Source: Bacillota bacterium (GTDB taxonomy: Bacteria; Bacillota; Clostridia; Lachnospirales; Lachnospiraceae). Taken from it: a stretch of 18,901 nucleotides of DNA. The stretch is taken from NCBI GenBank assembly GCA_023391695.1, contig JAEWAK010000020.1:1-18901 (forward strand), in the 5' to 3' direction. The translations under genes were made by a program, and so were the position numbers. Positions 7,652 through 14,836 of the stretch are shown one piece after another (position 1 is the stretch's first letter; each line of letters starts with the position of its first letter). The notes below the pieces were generated by a model. It did no database searches, had not been told where the DNA came from, and saw only the letters and a program-made list of their open reading frames with translations.

Positions 7652-8703
7652 TTATTCTCATCTCCATTATAATAATAATTTGTATATATCATGGGGAGGC
7701 AGGCGGACTTTTTTACTTCGACATTAATTCCACCGTAGGATAAGCCGACACCATAACCGCACAATAATAAATTGACGGTATCATTAGACTGTTCTCCTCC
7801 TAATACATCCACCAGCGTAAGCGGTATGGATTCACCGCTTGTGTTACCATATCGGTCAATGGATACAGGTACCTTTTCGGAAGGAAGCCCCAATTTATTT
7901 GTCAAGTGTTTGAGAATATATAAATTAGCCTGGTGAAATACATACAGGTCGATATCTTCCTTATTAATTGAAAATTCTGACATAAAAAAATTCAAAGCCT
8001 TTGGTACGTCTGTAATAGTAAATTGAAAAACATCAGCTCCGTTCATGGCCAAATCATAAGCCGAGGCATCCGTGATAGTTTTGCTTCTGCTTCTTGCATG
8101 ACCGGCAGGTACCATTATGGCTTTATAATCACTGCCTTTGGTTTTTAAAAAGTACTTGATTTCTTTGCCTTCTGCCCTTTCAAGAGCGGTTGCCGATCCT
8201 CCGTCACCGAATATCATTGCCGTCGCACTGTCATTTTGATTTATTCCGAAATTACTGGTATCTCCAACAAGTAGAAGAGCCCGGTTTATATTTTGCGTTG
8301 AAATCATTGTTGCAGCCTGCCATAGGCCATAAACATAGGCGGAGCATCCAAGGTTAATGTCAAATGCGATACAATCTTCACTCAATCCGAGTCTGTGCTG
8401 CAGAACGCATGCGGTTGCAGGTACGGCGTAATCAGGTGTCTGGGTTATGAGGACCAGAGCATCAATAGAGGAAGGGTCCCAATTTAATTTTTCAAGGACA
8501 CTCTTTGCAGCAACAAAGCACAGGTCGGAAGCGCATTGCTCGTCATAAGCTACATGCCTTTGTTTTACACCGGTCATATTAATAAACTTTTGTACACTTT
8601 CCTTACCAAATATCGGATAATACTCTTCATTATTTATGACACGATCAGGCACTGCACATGCTATAGCCTTAATCTCTACGTTTTTCAATAATCCGATAGC
8701 CAA
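7648..8703 (-). CDS. Ketoacyl-ACP synthase III (FabH-like)
   Basis: A thiolase-fold enzyme of 351 residues that condenses an acyl-CoA starter with malonyl-ACP, or in some relatives transfers the acyl group. The Cys-His-Asn triad is visible as Cys120 in DINLGCSAYVYGL, His257 in VFHQAN and Asn287 in RYGNTSG, with a glycine-rich C-terminal GYGVGLSYGG. The start is TTG at 8703, supported by GAGGTG 9 nt upstream. That RBS overlaps the ACP stop codon, so the two genes are tightly linked. The extra C-terminal tail after the last strand (about 20 residues) is longer than in housekeeping FabH. The operon position between a dedicated ACP and a reductase points to a secondary pathway, not to general fatty-acid synthesis. 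Confidence 0.9.
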   Translation of the reverse strand: MAIGLLKNVEIKAIACAVPDRVINNEEYYPIFGKESVQKFINMTGVKQRHVAYDEQCASDLCFVAAKSVLEKLNWDPSSIDALVLITQTPDYAVPATACVLQHRLGLSEDCIAFDINLGCSAYVYGLWQAATMISTQNINRALLLVGDTSNFGINQNDSATAMIFGDGGSATALERAEGKEIKYFLKTKGSDYKAIMVPAGHARSRSKTITDASAYDLAMNGADVFQFTITDVPKALNFFMSEFSINKEDIDLYVFHQANLYILKHLTNKLGLPSEKVPVSIDRYGNTSGESIPLTLVDVLGGEQSNDTVNLLLCGYGVGLSYGGINVEVKKSACLPMIYTNYYYNGDENK

Positions 8704-8716
8704 TTTATCTTACACC

Positions 8717-8935
8717 TCATTCCATTTGCTCTAAAATGTCTTTTACGGTATTAAAGTTTTTTATTTCGTCAGATTTTATTTCTTTTCCAAAAACACTGTC
8801 AAACATAGCGATTATGGATATTGCGGCCATGGAATCCCATTCATTTATATTGCTTAATTCTGCATTCTCATCAAGGGTATCTTTTTCAATGAGAAGTGCT
8901 TCTTCCAGTAGATTGAGCTTTTCTTTAACAGTCAT
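8717..8935 (-). CDS. Acyl carrier protein
   Basis: A 72-residue acidic carrier protein. The phosphopantetheine site is Ser35 in NEWDSMAAI, which differs from the DSLDxVE of housekeeping ACPs and is closer to stand-alone carrier proteins of polysaccharide and secondary-metabolite clusters. The ATG at 8935 follows GGAGAG. The stop codon overlaps the RBS of KASIII (TGAGGTG). It presumably carries the acyl chain made by KASIII and SDR and may be loaded by the PaaK/FadD-like ligase. One or more of the three condensation-like enzymes would take the acyl group from it. No phosphopantetheinyl transferase gene is present, so activation must come from a housekeeping enzyme. Confidence 0.88.
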   Translation of the reverse strand: MTVKEKLNLLEEALLIEKDTLDENAELSNINEWDSMAAISIIAMFDSVFGKEIKSDEIKNFNTVKDILEQME

Positions 8936-9054
8936 ATCCGACTCTCCATTCCAATAATAAGTGTAATTACATAATAGTAAGTTATGCTGTCTCAGGGGAA
9001 TGTGTGCAAATACTTTTTAAGTCAAAATTCTGCAATAGGTACTAGATAAAGAGC

Positions 9055-9076
9055 AGGGAATCAATTCTGATTCCCT
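9055..9076 (-). terminator. Perfect hairpin at the C3 stop codon
   Basis: AGGGAATCA (9055-9063) pairs with TGATTCCCT (9068-9076) around a 4-nt loop. On the minus strand the stem begins within the C3 TAG stop. The T-run after it is weak (CTCTTTATC), so it may be a partial terminator or an RNA-stability element that lowers ACP-KASIII-SDR expression relative to C3. Confidence 0.5.
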
Positions 9077-10544
9077 ATTCTTTGCAGCCTTCCGCCAATT
9101 CTTCTTTTATTTTGTTAAGAAGATTATCCATAACAGACTTTCGGACAGAAGATTTATAATAACCGACACTCAACGTCATGATATCATTGTAGGTACTGGC
9201 TACAAGCAGGATGCCGGGAGCACGGACAACGGGAGGTATAATGTAAGCATCAATGACGGTATTATCACCGAATTTAATAAGGGAATTGGAGATAAACCCG
9301 CAATTCGACAGCGCAGGAGAACACTTATCAATAATATAAAAAGGACTTTGTGAGGCAAATTCCACAACCTGGGCCGAACACTTATAATAAGTACAGAGTT
9401 GTCTGAAACTAAAATTTTCAATATACTCCTGCCAAAGGATGTTCAACATGCTGGGGTGTTTCTTTCTGATATCATTTGTAAAAGTCATAACCCTTGACAG
9501 AGTTCGTTTAAAGGGCTCGTAAGGTCTCCTGTCAATTCTTATTACAAGCCCTCCTGACAGGTTCCTTATTGCATCTGCCTTGTGACCGGAAAGATAACGT
9601 CTGAGATCAATTGTAACAGGAATATCCATAGGTATTCCATAGAGGGGATTGGATATTTTAAACATTGCCCTGAAAACAGCCGTCAGGATTAAATCATTGA
9701 TTGTGGCACCTCTGGCTTTGGAATATCGGCTCATAATTCCCAGGTGTCCGCTGGGAATCCTGCATATTGAAAAATCGGAAGCACCCGTACGTCCATTCTT
9801 CCAGGGAAAATTCCAGGTTGGGTATGGAATCTGCTGATGGATTCCCCAAGTTGTTTGGAGATTATCATAACCCAGTGCGGTTTTTAGTTCTGCAAGATCT
9901 TTTCTGTCACGATTGCTTGGAGTAATAGGTATAAAATCAGCATCTTCCCTGTCAATACGGGAATAAATATCAGAAAGAAGCCTGATATAATCTTTTAAAC
10001 CTGCTGCGTCACTACATACATGGTTTATTTTCAGGCATAAGGTATCATGGTTTTCTGAACGTACCACTCGAACGAATAACATCGGATCTCTGTCCATATC
10101 CATAGGACTTTGAAGGAAACTTTGAATACCTTCTTCGGGATTATCCACTTCTTCGATTGAACAAAACTTTTCCATATTATCAATATCCTCAAAGCGTTTC
10201 CAGTACGGCGGATCACTCTTTACAAAACGGCATCCGAGAACAGGTTCGGCATCTATCGATAACCGTACTGCCCTTACGAGTTTATTATAATCCAGCCTGC
10301 CGTTAAGCGACAGTACCACTTGAATCTGAAAATTCGCTATGCCGTATTTTGCAATATAATTACCAATATCATGTGCATTGGCCGGAATAATGTCAGGGAT
10401 ATTTTCCTGCTGTATAACTGCCGTTGTGTTTATGTTTGTATATCGGATGAACGATTTGATTATATCATTGTTGTAAGCCTCTATCGATGATGGGAACACC
10501 GGGATAGTTGCCTCAGTGCGGCCCGAACTGGTTATTTCACTCAT
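9075..10544 (-). CDS. Free-standing condensation-domain-like acyltransferase C3 (HxxxDA variant)
   Basis: The third paralogue, 489 residues, sharing with C1 and C2 the NAHDIGNYIAKYG block, PYW, NDLILTA, DLRRYLSGHKA and the C-terminal PPVVRAPG/STYN block. The active-site motif reads NHVCSDAAG: His175 and Asp179 are kept, but the usual Gly after Asp is Ala180. About 50 residues precede the conserved core. AAAGGAG lies about 8 nt before the ATG. It leads the leftward unit, with 139 nt and a hairpin between it and the ACP gene. It may transfer the ACP-bound acyl group, but altered activity is possible. The conserved His and Asp argue that it is still an enzyme. Confidence 0.85.
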   Translation of the reverse strand: MSEITSSGRTEATIPVFPSSIEAYNNDIIKSFIRYTNINTTAVIQQENIPDIIPANAHDIGNYIAKYGIANFQIQVVLSLNGRLDYNKLVRAVRLSIDAEPVLGCRFVKSDPPYWKRFEDIDNMEKFCSIEEVDNPEEGIQSFLQSPMDMDRDPMLFVRVVRSENHDTLCLKINHVCSDAAGLKDYIRLLSDIYSRIDREDADFIPITPSNRDRKDLAELKTALGYDNLQTTWGIHQQIPYPTWNFPWKNGRTGASDFSICRIPSGHLGIMSRYSKARGATINDLILTAVFRAMFKISNPLYGIPMDIPVTIDLRRYLSGHKADAIRNLSGGLVIRIDRRPYEPFKRTLSRVMTFTNDIRKKHPSMLNILWQEYIENFSFRQLCTYYKCSAQVVEFASQSPFYIIDKCSPALSNCGFISNSLIKFGDNTVIDAYIIPPVVRAPGILLVASTYNDIMTLSVGYYKSSVRKSVMDNLLNKIKEELAEGCKE

Positions 10545-10892
10545 ATTTTATATTCTCCTTTAAATAGATTTGGTTAATATGTGTTAGTATACCTGACTAA
10601 ATAGCAGCACACAGACTTCTGTTATTCATCACAATGATATATTATGTATTCTTATATTTAGCTGTTACACTACCGGATTGAAAACAGTAGATTTTTACGA
10701 ATTTATATCGAATTTTGCAAGAACAGAACTGGAAAGCAGTTGACAGGCTAGGGTAAAGTATAATAAAATCAATTCAATACTGAATAATATGGATGTAAAT
10801 GGAAGGAAGATAGACAAAGTATAGTTAACTGCTGGAAACTAAGAAGAAATGATATAGCGCTTGAATTGGTTCATGGACCAGAAGGAGTTACT
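10545..10892. other. Divergent intergenic region between C3 and the P-loop kinase
   Basis: There is no credible gene in these 348 bp. Leftward, a TATACT (complement of 10586-10591) lies about 42 nt before the C3 start and is overlapped by a small dyad TTAGT/ACTAA (10584-10588 and 10596-10600). Rightward, a perfect TTGACA (10740-10745) and a perfect TATAAT (10759-10764) are only 13 bp apart, too close for a standard sigma-A promoter. Either one box is used with another partner or the pairing is chance. No strong terminator is visible here. Confidence 0.4.
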
Positions 10893-11342
10893 ATGGAAGC
10901 TGTTATTTTTATCGGAATACAGGCAACAGGCAAAAGCACGTACTATAAGGAACATTTTTTTAAAACACACATAAGAATTAACCTGGACATGTTAAAAACC
11001 AGGAATAGGGAAGATATATTTCTGGATGCCTGCATGAAAGCAAAACAACCTTTTGTAGTGGATAATACGAATCCATCTGTTGAGGACAGAAAGAAATATA
11101 TTGATCTGGCCAAAAGTGCAGAATTCAGGGTTATAGGCTACTACTTTCAGTCAAACATAGAGGAGGCAATACAGAAAAATGAATGCAGAGAGGGAAAGGA
11201 ACGTATCCCTTTAGCGGGTATCAGAGGTACCCATGCCAAATTGCAGCTGCCTGGTTTAGAGGAAGGTTTCGATGAACTATACTATGTGAAGATTAATGAA
11301 AAAAACAAGTTTGTAGTGGAGGAGTGGAAAAATGAAATTTGA
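10893..11342 (+). CDS. P-loop kinase related to polynucleotide kinase (PNKP-like)
   Basis: An ATP-binding protein of 149 residues with a Walker A motif GIQATGKST (about 8-16), an RINLD segment after helix 2, and VVDNTNPSVEDR, the DNTN signature seen in the 5'-OH polynucleotide kinase branch of P-loop kinases. An Arg/Lys-rich lid (RxxRI) lies near residue 100. I chose the ATG at 10893 because AGAAGGAG is 6 nt upstream. The ATG at 10866 has no RBS and adds nine unconserved residues. The gene overlaps the Thg1-like gene by 11 nt, so the pair is co-translated. A PNKP-like kinase with a 3'-5' nucleotidyltransferase suggests repair of RNA 5' ends: the kinase phosphorylates a 5'-OH and the partner rebuilds the end. 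The function is inferred from family and context. Confidence 0.82.
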   Translation: MEAVIFIGIQATGKSTYYKEHFFKTHIRINLDMLKTRNREDIFLDACMKAKQPFVVDNTNPSVEDRKKYIDLAKSAEFRVIGYYFQSNIEEAIQKNECREGKERIPLAGIRGTHAKLQLPGLEEGFDELYYVKINEKNKFVVEEWKNEI

Positions 11343-12102
11343 TGATCTGGATGTGAAAATGAGGGTATATGAGACAGCACATGACTACTGTGTTGCCCCT
11401 GAAGTATATATGGCTGCACGTATAGATGGCAGGAATTTTACCAGGCTGACAAAGGAAATTCATCAATTTGAAAGTCCTTATGATATCCGCTTTCGGGACT
11501 ATATGGTTGCCACGACAGAGCACCTTATGAATTGTGGTTTCAGGGTGGTATATGGGTACACACAGAGTGATGAGATATCTCTGCTATTCCATATGGACGA
11601 AGGTGCGTTTGGACGTAAGGTTCGTAAATTTAATTCAATTTTGGCAGGCGAAGCAAGTGCAAAGTTTTCCGTTTTACTTGGTGATGTGGCTTGCTTTGAT
11701 TGCAGAATATCCGAGCTTCCCAATCGTAAAACTGTTATTGACTATTTCAGGTGGAGAAATGAAGATGCTCACAGAAATGCTTTAAATGCTCACTGTTATT
11801 GGATGCTGAGGAAGAAAGGAAAGTCTGTTCAGTAAGCAACCAATTTTTTAAGTGGGATGTCTGTCAGTGAAAAGAATGAGCTTTTATTTGAGAATGGAAT
11901 TAATTTTAACGATGTTCCAAATTGGCAGAAACGTGGTGTTGGATTATACTGGGAGCTTTATGAAAAACCTTGTATTAATCCTGTAAACGGCAGTGAAGTG
12001 ATTGCAGGTAGAAGAAGGATAAAGGTAGATTACGATTTACCGATGAAAGATGAATACAGTAATTTTATTTCTGATTTTTTAATAAATGAAGGGAATGATT
12101 GA
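11332..12102 (+). pseudogene. Thg1-like 3'-5' nucleotidyltransferase, interrupted by an in-frame TAA
   Basis: The two open segments 11332-11835 and 11836-12102 are in the same frame and together give a full-length (256-residue) Thg1-like protein, the family that adds nucleotides to tRNA 5' ends in the 3'-5' direction. The metal-binding palm motifs are present: ARIDGRNFTRL (about 23-33) and YTQSDEISLLF with its SDE. The C-terminal part (SEKNELLFENGINFND, WQKRGVGLYW) is the expected family tail. They are split by one TAA at 11833-11835 (after GKSVQ), where relatives carry a sense codon. CAA, GAA or AAA could each become TAA by one substitution. Without readthrough the product is 167 residues and lacks about a third of the protein. 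GGAGG stands before the ATG and the start overlaps the kinase gene. A sequencing error would also explain it. Confidence 0.8.
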
Positions 12103-12215
12103 TTCAGTCTTCTGGGATGAGATTCTTAAGTTAGCAGTCATTCACAGTAACTGTTCCTGAAATCCGGGATGATGTTGAAAATAGGCTTAGATTTTATGGA
12201 ATATCGATAAAATAA
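12095..12215 (+). pseudogene. Small third frame of the kinase-Thg1 operon, frameshifted
   Basis: An ATG at 12095 overlaps the Thg1 stop (ATGATTGA), with GAAGGGA upstream. It encodes MIDSVFWDEILKLAVIHSN and stops at 12160. From about 12156 the next frame continues with PEIRDDVENRLRFYGISIK and stops at 12215, 12 nt before the operon terminator. Joined across a one-base shift, the two pieces give a coherent protein of about 40 residues filling the space between Thg1 and the terminator. I do not recognise the family. It may be a decayed gene, or the second piece may be chance. Confidence 0.35.
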
Positions 12216-12227
12216 TCCTTGAAAGTG

Positions 12228-12270
12228 AAAGCAGCCGGTGTATGATATAATGTACACTGGCTGCTTTTAT
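12228..12270 (+). terminator. Strong rho-independent terminator of the kinase-Thg1 operon
   Basis: A 15-bp stem (12228-12242 with 12253-12267, including one G-T pair) with the GC core GCAGCC/GGCTGC and a 10-nt loop is followed by TTTTAT. It lies 125 nt after the Thg1 stop and 12 nt after the small broken frame, which fits that frame having once been part of the operon. Confidence 0.82.
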
Positions 12271-12784
12271 TGCATATGCCCTGATTACAATGAAAAGATG
12301 AGGGGGAAAGAAATAGCTGTATGGTCCTATAATCAGATGAACATACTACATAGAGAAGATATTATAAATACGAATTTATGGATAGACTGAGAAATAATTC
12401 GTATGTTCAGGAAAGACGACAGCTTTTTGAAGCTAAGGATAATGAAAATTAAGTACATTAACCAGCCTGTATGGACCATATGAGGCAGGATTTGAACATG
12501 AAAGGAGCCTAAATTTGACAGTGCATGAATCAGCCATGCAGTGCATTGCTTGAAACAATTCCATTATACCTGATGCAAGCAGACAAAAGCCATACCTGTA
12601 AGATATCAAAAGATTTATATTGAATAATAAAAAAATTTGCACGCTGTGAGTGCAAATATATATTTGTGTTGAATTTTAGGGGCCATTATAATATTTATAT
12701 AAGAAGATAAAAAAGATTTTATCACCTGTGTCATTAGGGTAAGCTGTTTAAAAAGTGAGATTAGTTATTAAATGAGGTGATTAC
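12271..12784. other. Intergenic region before licR, no credible gene
   Basis: Only short, unsupported frames occur in these 514 bp. Features seen: an inverted repeat ATACGAATT (12368-12376) and AATTCGTAT (12396-12404); a hairpin ATTTGCAC (12635-12642) with GTGCAAAT (12650-12657); and the probable promoter of the next gene at 12663-12692. Short runs of plausible codon use, such as 12301-12390, suggest remnants of decayed genes, but no family can be named. Confidence 0.45.
12663..12692 (+). promoter_or_regulatory. Possible promoter of the licR-like activator gene
   Basis: TTTGTG (12663-12668) and a perfect TATAAT (12687-12692) are 18 bp apart, about 90 nt before the activator start. The hairpin with stem ATTTGCAC ends 5 bp upstream of the -35 and could be an operator or the end of an older transcript. 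Confidence 0.35.
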
Positions 12785-14692
12785 ATGCAGAGCAAGCAAG
12801 TAGAACTAATCAACTATATGCTGGAGAATAAAGTCAGGGTTTTAACATCACAACAGTTAGCCGATGCTTTAAATATTTCCGTACGCTCTGTAAAAACTTA
12901 TATTTCACAGATTAATGAAATGGGAAGAGGAAAAGCTGTTATATCAAATAAAAACGGATATACTCTGAATACTCCAATTGCGAAGAGTTTGTTAGCTCAA
13001 GAGCATATTGTTATTCCTCAAACTTATGAAGAAAGATCCACCTATGTTATTAAAGCTTTTTTCCTGCAGCATACGAATTGCCTGGACCTTTATCTTATAG
13101 CGGATGAATTATTTATTAGTGATTCAACGCTGAAAGCTGATATAAAAAAAATGAATATGAGGTTCAAAAGTTTTAATATCGGATTTACCATAGAGAGAAA
13201 TCAGATTAAATTATACGGACCGGAAAAGAATATCAGAAAATTATTCAGTCATATTCTTTATGAAGAAGTAGATAATCACTATATTGATTTACAGATTATA
13301 AAAAGTAATTTTAAGAACATTGATATAGATTCCCTGCTGCCAATCGTAAAACAGGTTTTTTCAAAGAATGACTATTACATTAATGATCTTGCTCTTAGAA
13401 GTATGCTGCTTCATTTAGTTATTATCATAGAGCGGATACTGGAAGGAAAGACAATACCTTATGTGGCAGGAGTAATTCAGGACCATGAAGCAGAAAATGC
13501 ATGCGTGTCGGAACTGTGCAAAAAACTGGAGCAGCAGTTCGGAATTACAATTAATGAAGAAGAGAAGCGTGAAATTTACATTTTGTTTAAGTCAAGCACA
13601 AATTTGATTATTAAGAACGGTATGCAGGAAGTAAGCATATTAGTTGGAGATGGGATTGTAGAGGAAACGAAAGAGTTGGTCTATCTGATACAGCAGGCAT
13701 ATGCTGTTAATCTGGATACGGAAAATTTTATAATTCCCTTTGCGCTGCATTTAAAAAATCTTATATTAAGAGCAAAAAACAGTACCTATATAAAAAATCC
13801 CATGCTGGAATCAATTCAATCCCAACATTTAATATTGTTTGATATAGCTCTATATGTTTCATTACAGCTGGAGAAAAGGCACGGGATATACATTAGCCGG
13901 GATGAAGTAGCATTCATTGCTTTGCATATCGGAGGGGAAATAGAGAGACAGAAAAATAATAATTCCAAAGTCGGTGTGGTTTTATTGTGTCCAAGCTATA
14001 TGAATATAGAATCCAGGCTGTATAATGAGCTTTTAATTAATTTTAGCAATGATATTAATATTATAGCTTCTGTCAGAGATCCATATCAGCTTGAAGAATT
14101 GAATTTTGACCTGCTTGTATCGACTGTGCGTATAAAACCGTCAGGATCATGTGAAATCGCTGTCATATCACCATTCATGACCTCAAGTGATAAGTTTGAA
14201 ATACAGGAAAAAATTGAAAATTCTCAAAATAATAAAAAGAACAAAATGTTAAAGAGACATTTTAATGATTATTTTGAGAAAGAATTATTTTTTGTATGTG
14301 ATACTGCATTAGATAAGAGCCAGGCAATTGATCTGCTAACGAATAACCTGTACAATATGGGATACGTACGGAAAGATTACAGAGAAAATGTGTTAATGAG
14401 AGAAAAAGCCGCTTCTACTGCATTTGGAAAGATGGCAATTCCCCATTCGGTTGAAATGAATGCATATAAGACCTGTGCTTCCGTGATTATAAGCAACAGC
14501 GGAATCCGATGGGAAAATCAGCTTGTTAATGTAGTTCTTATGATTGCGATTAATAAGTTGGATAATAACATTTTTAAAGAGTTATATGAATCATTAGTTA
14601 TCATCTTTTCAGAGGATAATAATATTGAGCTGTTTAAGGATTGCAAATCATATGAAGAATTTGAAAGTACATTAAAATCTATTATCAGCTGA
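12785..14692 (+). CDS. licR: LicR/MtlR-type PRD transcriptional activator with EIIB- and EIIA-like domains
   Basis: A 635-residue PTS-controlled activator that binds DNA. Domains in order: an HTH_11 winged helix (about 5-60), a second Mga-like HTH (about 85-165), PRD1 (about 180-285, His210 in LLHLVIIIERI), PRD2 (about 290-390, His322 in ALHLKNL and His381 in ALHIGGEIE), an EIIB-Gat-like domain (about 395-480, Cys402 in LLCPSY) and an EIIA-fructose/mannitol-like domain (about 490-635, His554 in AIPHS). These are the expected phosphorylation sites through which HPr and the cognate EIIB set activity. GAGGTG precedes the ATG. It stands first, ahead of EIIB-EIIC-EIIA-glucosidase, as licR does in licRBCAH of Bacillus. 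The DNA-binding HTHs argue against a BglG-type RNA antiterminator. Confidence 0.88.
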   Translation: MQSKQVELINYMLENKVRVLTSQQLADALNISVRSVKTYISQINEMGRGKAVISNKNGYTLNTPIAKSLLAQEHIVIPQTYEERSTYVIKAFFLQHTNCLDLYLIADELFISDSTLKADIKKMNMRFKSFNIGFTIERNQIKLYGPEKNIRKLFSHILYEEVDNHYIDLQIIKSNFKNIDIDSLLPIVKQVFSKNDYYINDLALRSMLLHLVIIIERILEGKTIPYVAGVIQDHEAENACVSELCKKLEQQFGITINEEEKREIYILFKSSTNLIIKNGMQEVSILVGDGIVEETKELVYLIQQAYAVNLDTENFIIPFALHLKNLILRAKNSTYIKNPMLESIQSQHLILFDIALYVSLQLEKRHGIYISRDEVAFIALHIGGEIERQKNNNSKVGVVLLCPSYMNIESRLYNELLINFSNDINIIASVRDPYQLEELNFDLLVSTVRIKPSGSCEIAVISPFMTSSDKFEIQEKIENSQNNKKNKMLKRHFNDYFEKELFFVCDTALDKSQAIDLLTNNLYNMGYVRKDYRENVLMREKAASTAFGKMAIPHSVEMNAYKTCASVIISNSGIRWENQLVNVVLMIAINKLDNNIFKELYESLVIIFSEDNNIELFKDCKSYEEFESTLKSIIS

Positions 14693-14707
14693 TTGAAGAA
14701 GGAGCAG

Positions 14708-14770
14708 AAGAATCAATTATGGATTGCATGCAGCAGTGCAAATCACAATTTGATTCTTTTCTTTTGTTTT
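14708..14770 (+). terminator. Terminator or attenuator between licR and EIIB
   Basis: AAGAATCAA (14708-14716) pairs perfectly with TTGATTCTT (14750-14758). An inner TTGCA/TGCAA stem lies inside, and TTTTCTTTTGTTTT follows. It begins 15 nt after the licR stop. It would limit readthrough from licR into the transport genes, so the EIIB gene may have its own activated promoter in 14770-14820 or depend on conditional readthrough. Confidence 0.6.
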
Positions 14771-14836
14771 GTGATAATTATTACTGTAAACAAGATGTAT
14801 TGGAGTTTCGAATATAGAGGAAAGGAGGAGTCAGAT

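Noticed and set aside
10790..10892. N-terminal extension of the P-loop kinase upstream of 10893
   Set aside because: The frame is open from about 10790 but has no start with an RBS. The ATG at 10893 has AGAAGGAG 6 nt before it and begins at the first strand of the fold.
11833..11835. TAA as a reassigned sense codon in the Thg1-like gene
   Set aside because: TAA is used as a normal stop by other genes in the window (EIIC, for example), so genome-wide reassignment is not supported. A point mutation, local readthrough or a sequencing error is simpler.
12301..12393. 30-codon frame starting MRGKEIAV
   Set aside because: No convincing RBS spacing, no recognised family and an isolated position. 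I left it as a possible remnant within the intergenic entry.
14782..14800. CcpA (cre) site near TGTAAACAAGATGT
   Set aside because: Only the left half matches the cre consensus. The right half has several mismatches at conserved positions.
14693..14836. BglG/LicT-type RNA antiterminator site in the licR-licB gap
   Set aside because: The regulator has two DNA-binding HTH domains, not a CAT RNA-binding domain, and I see no conserved RAT-like sequence next to the terminator stem.
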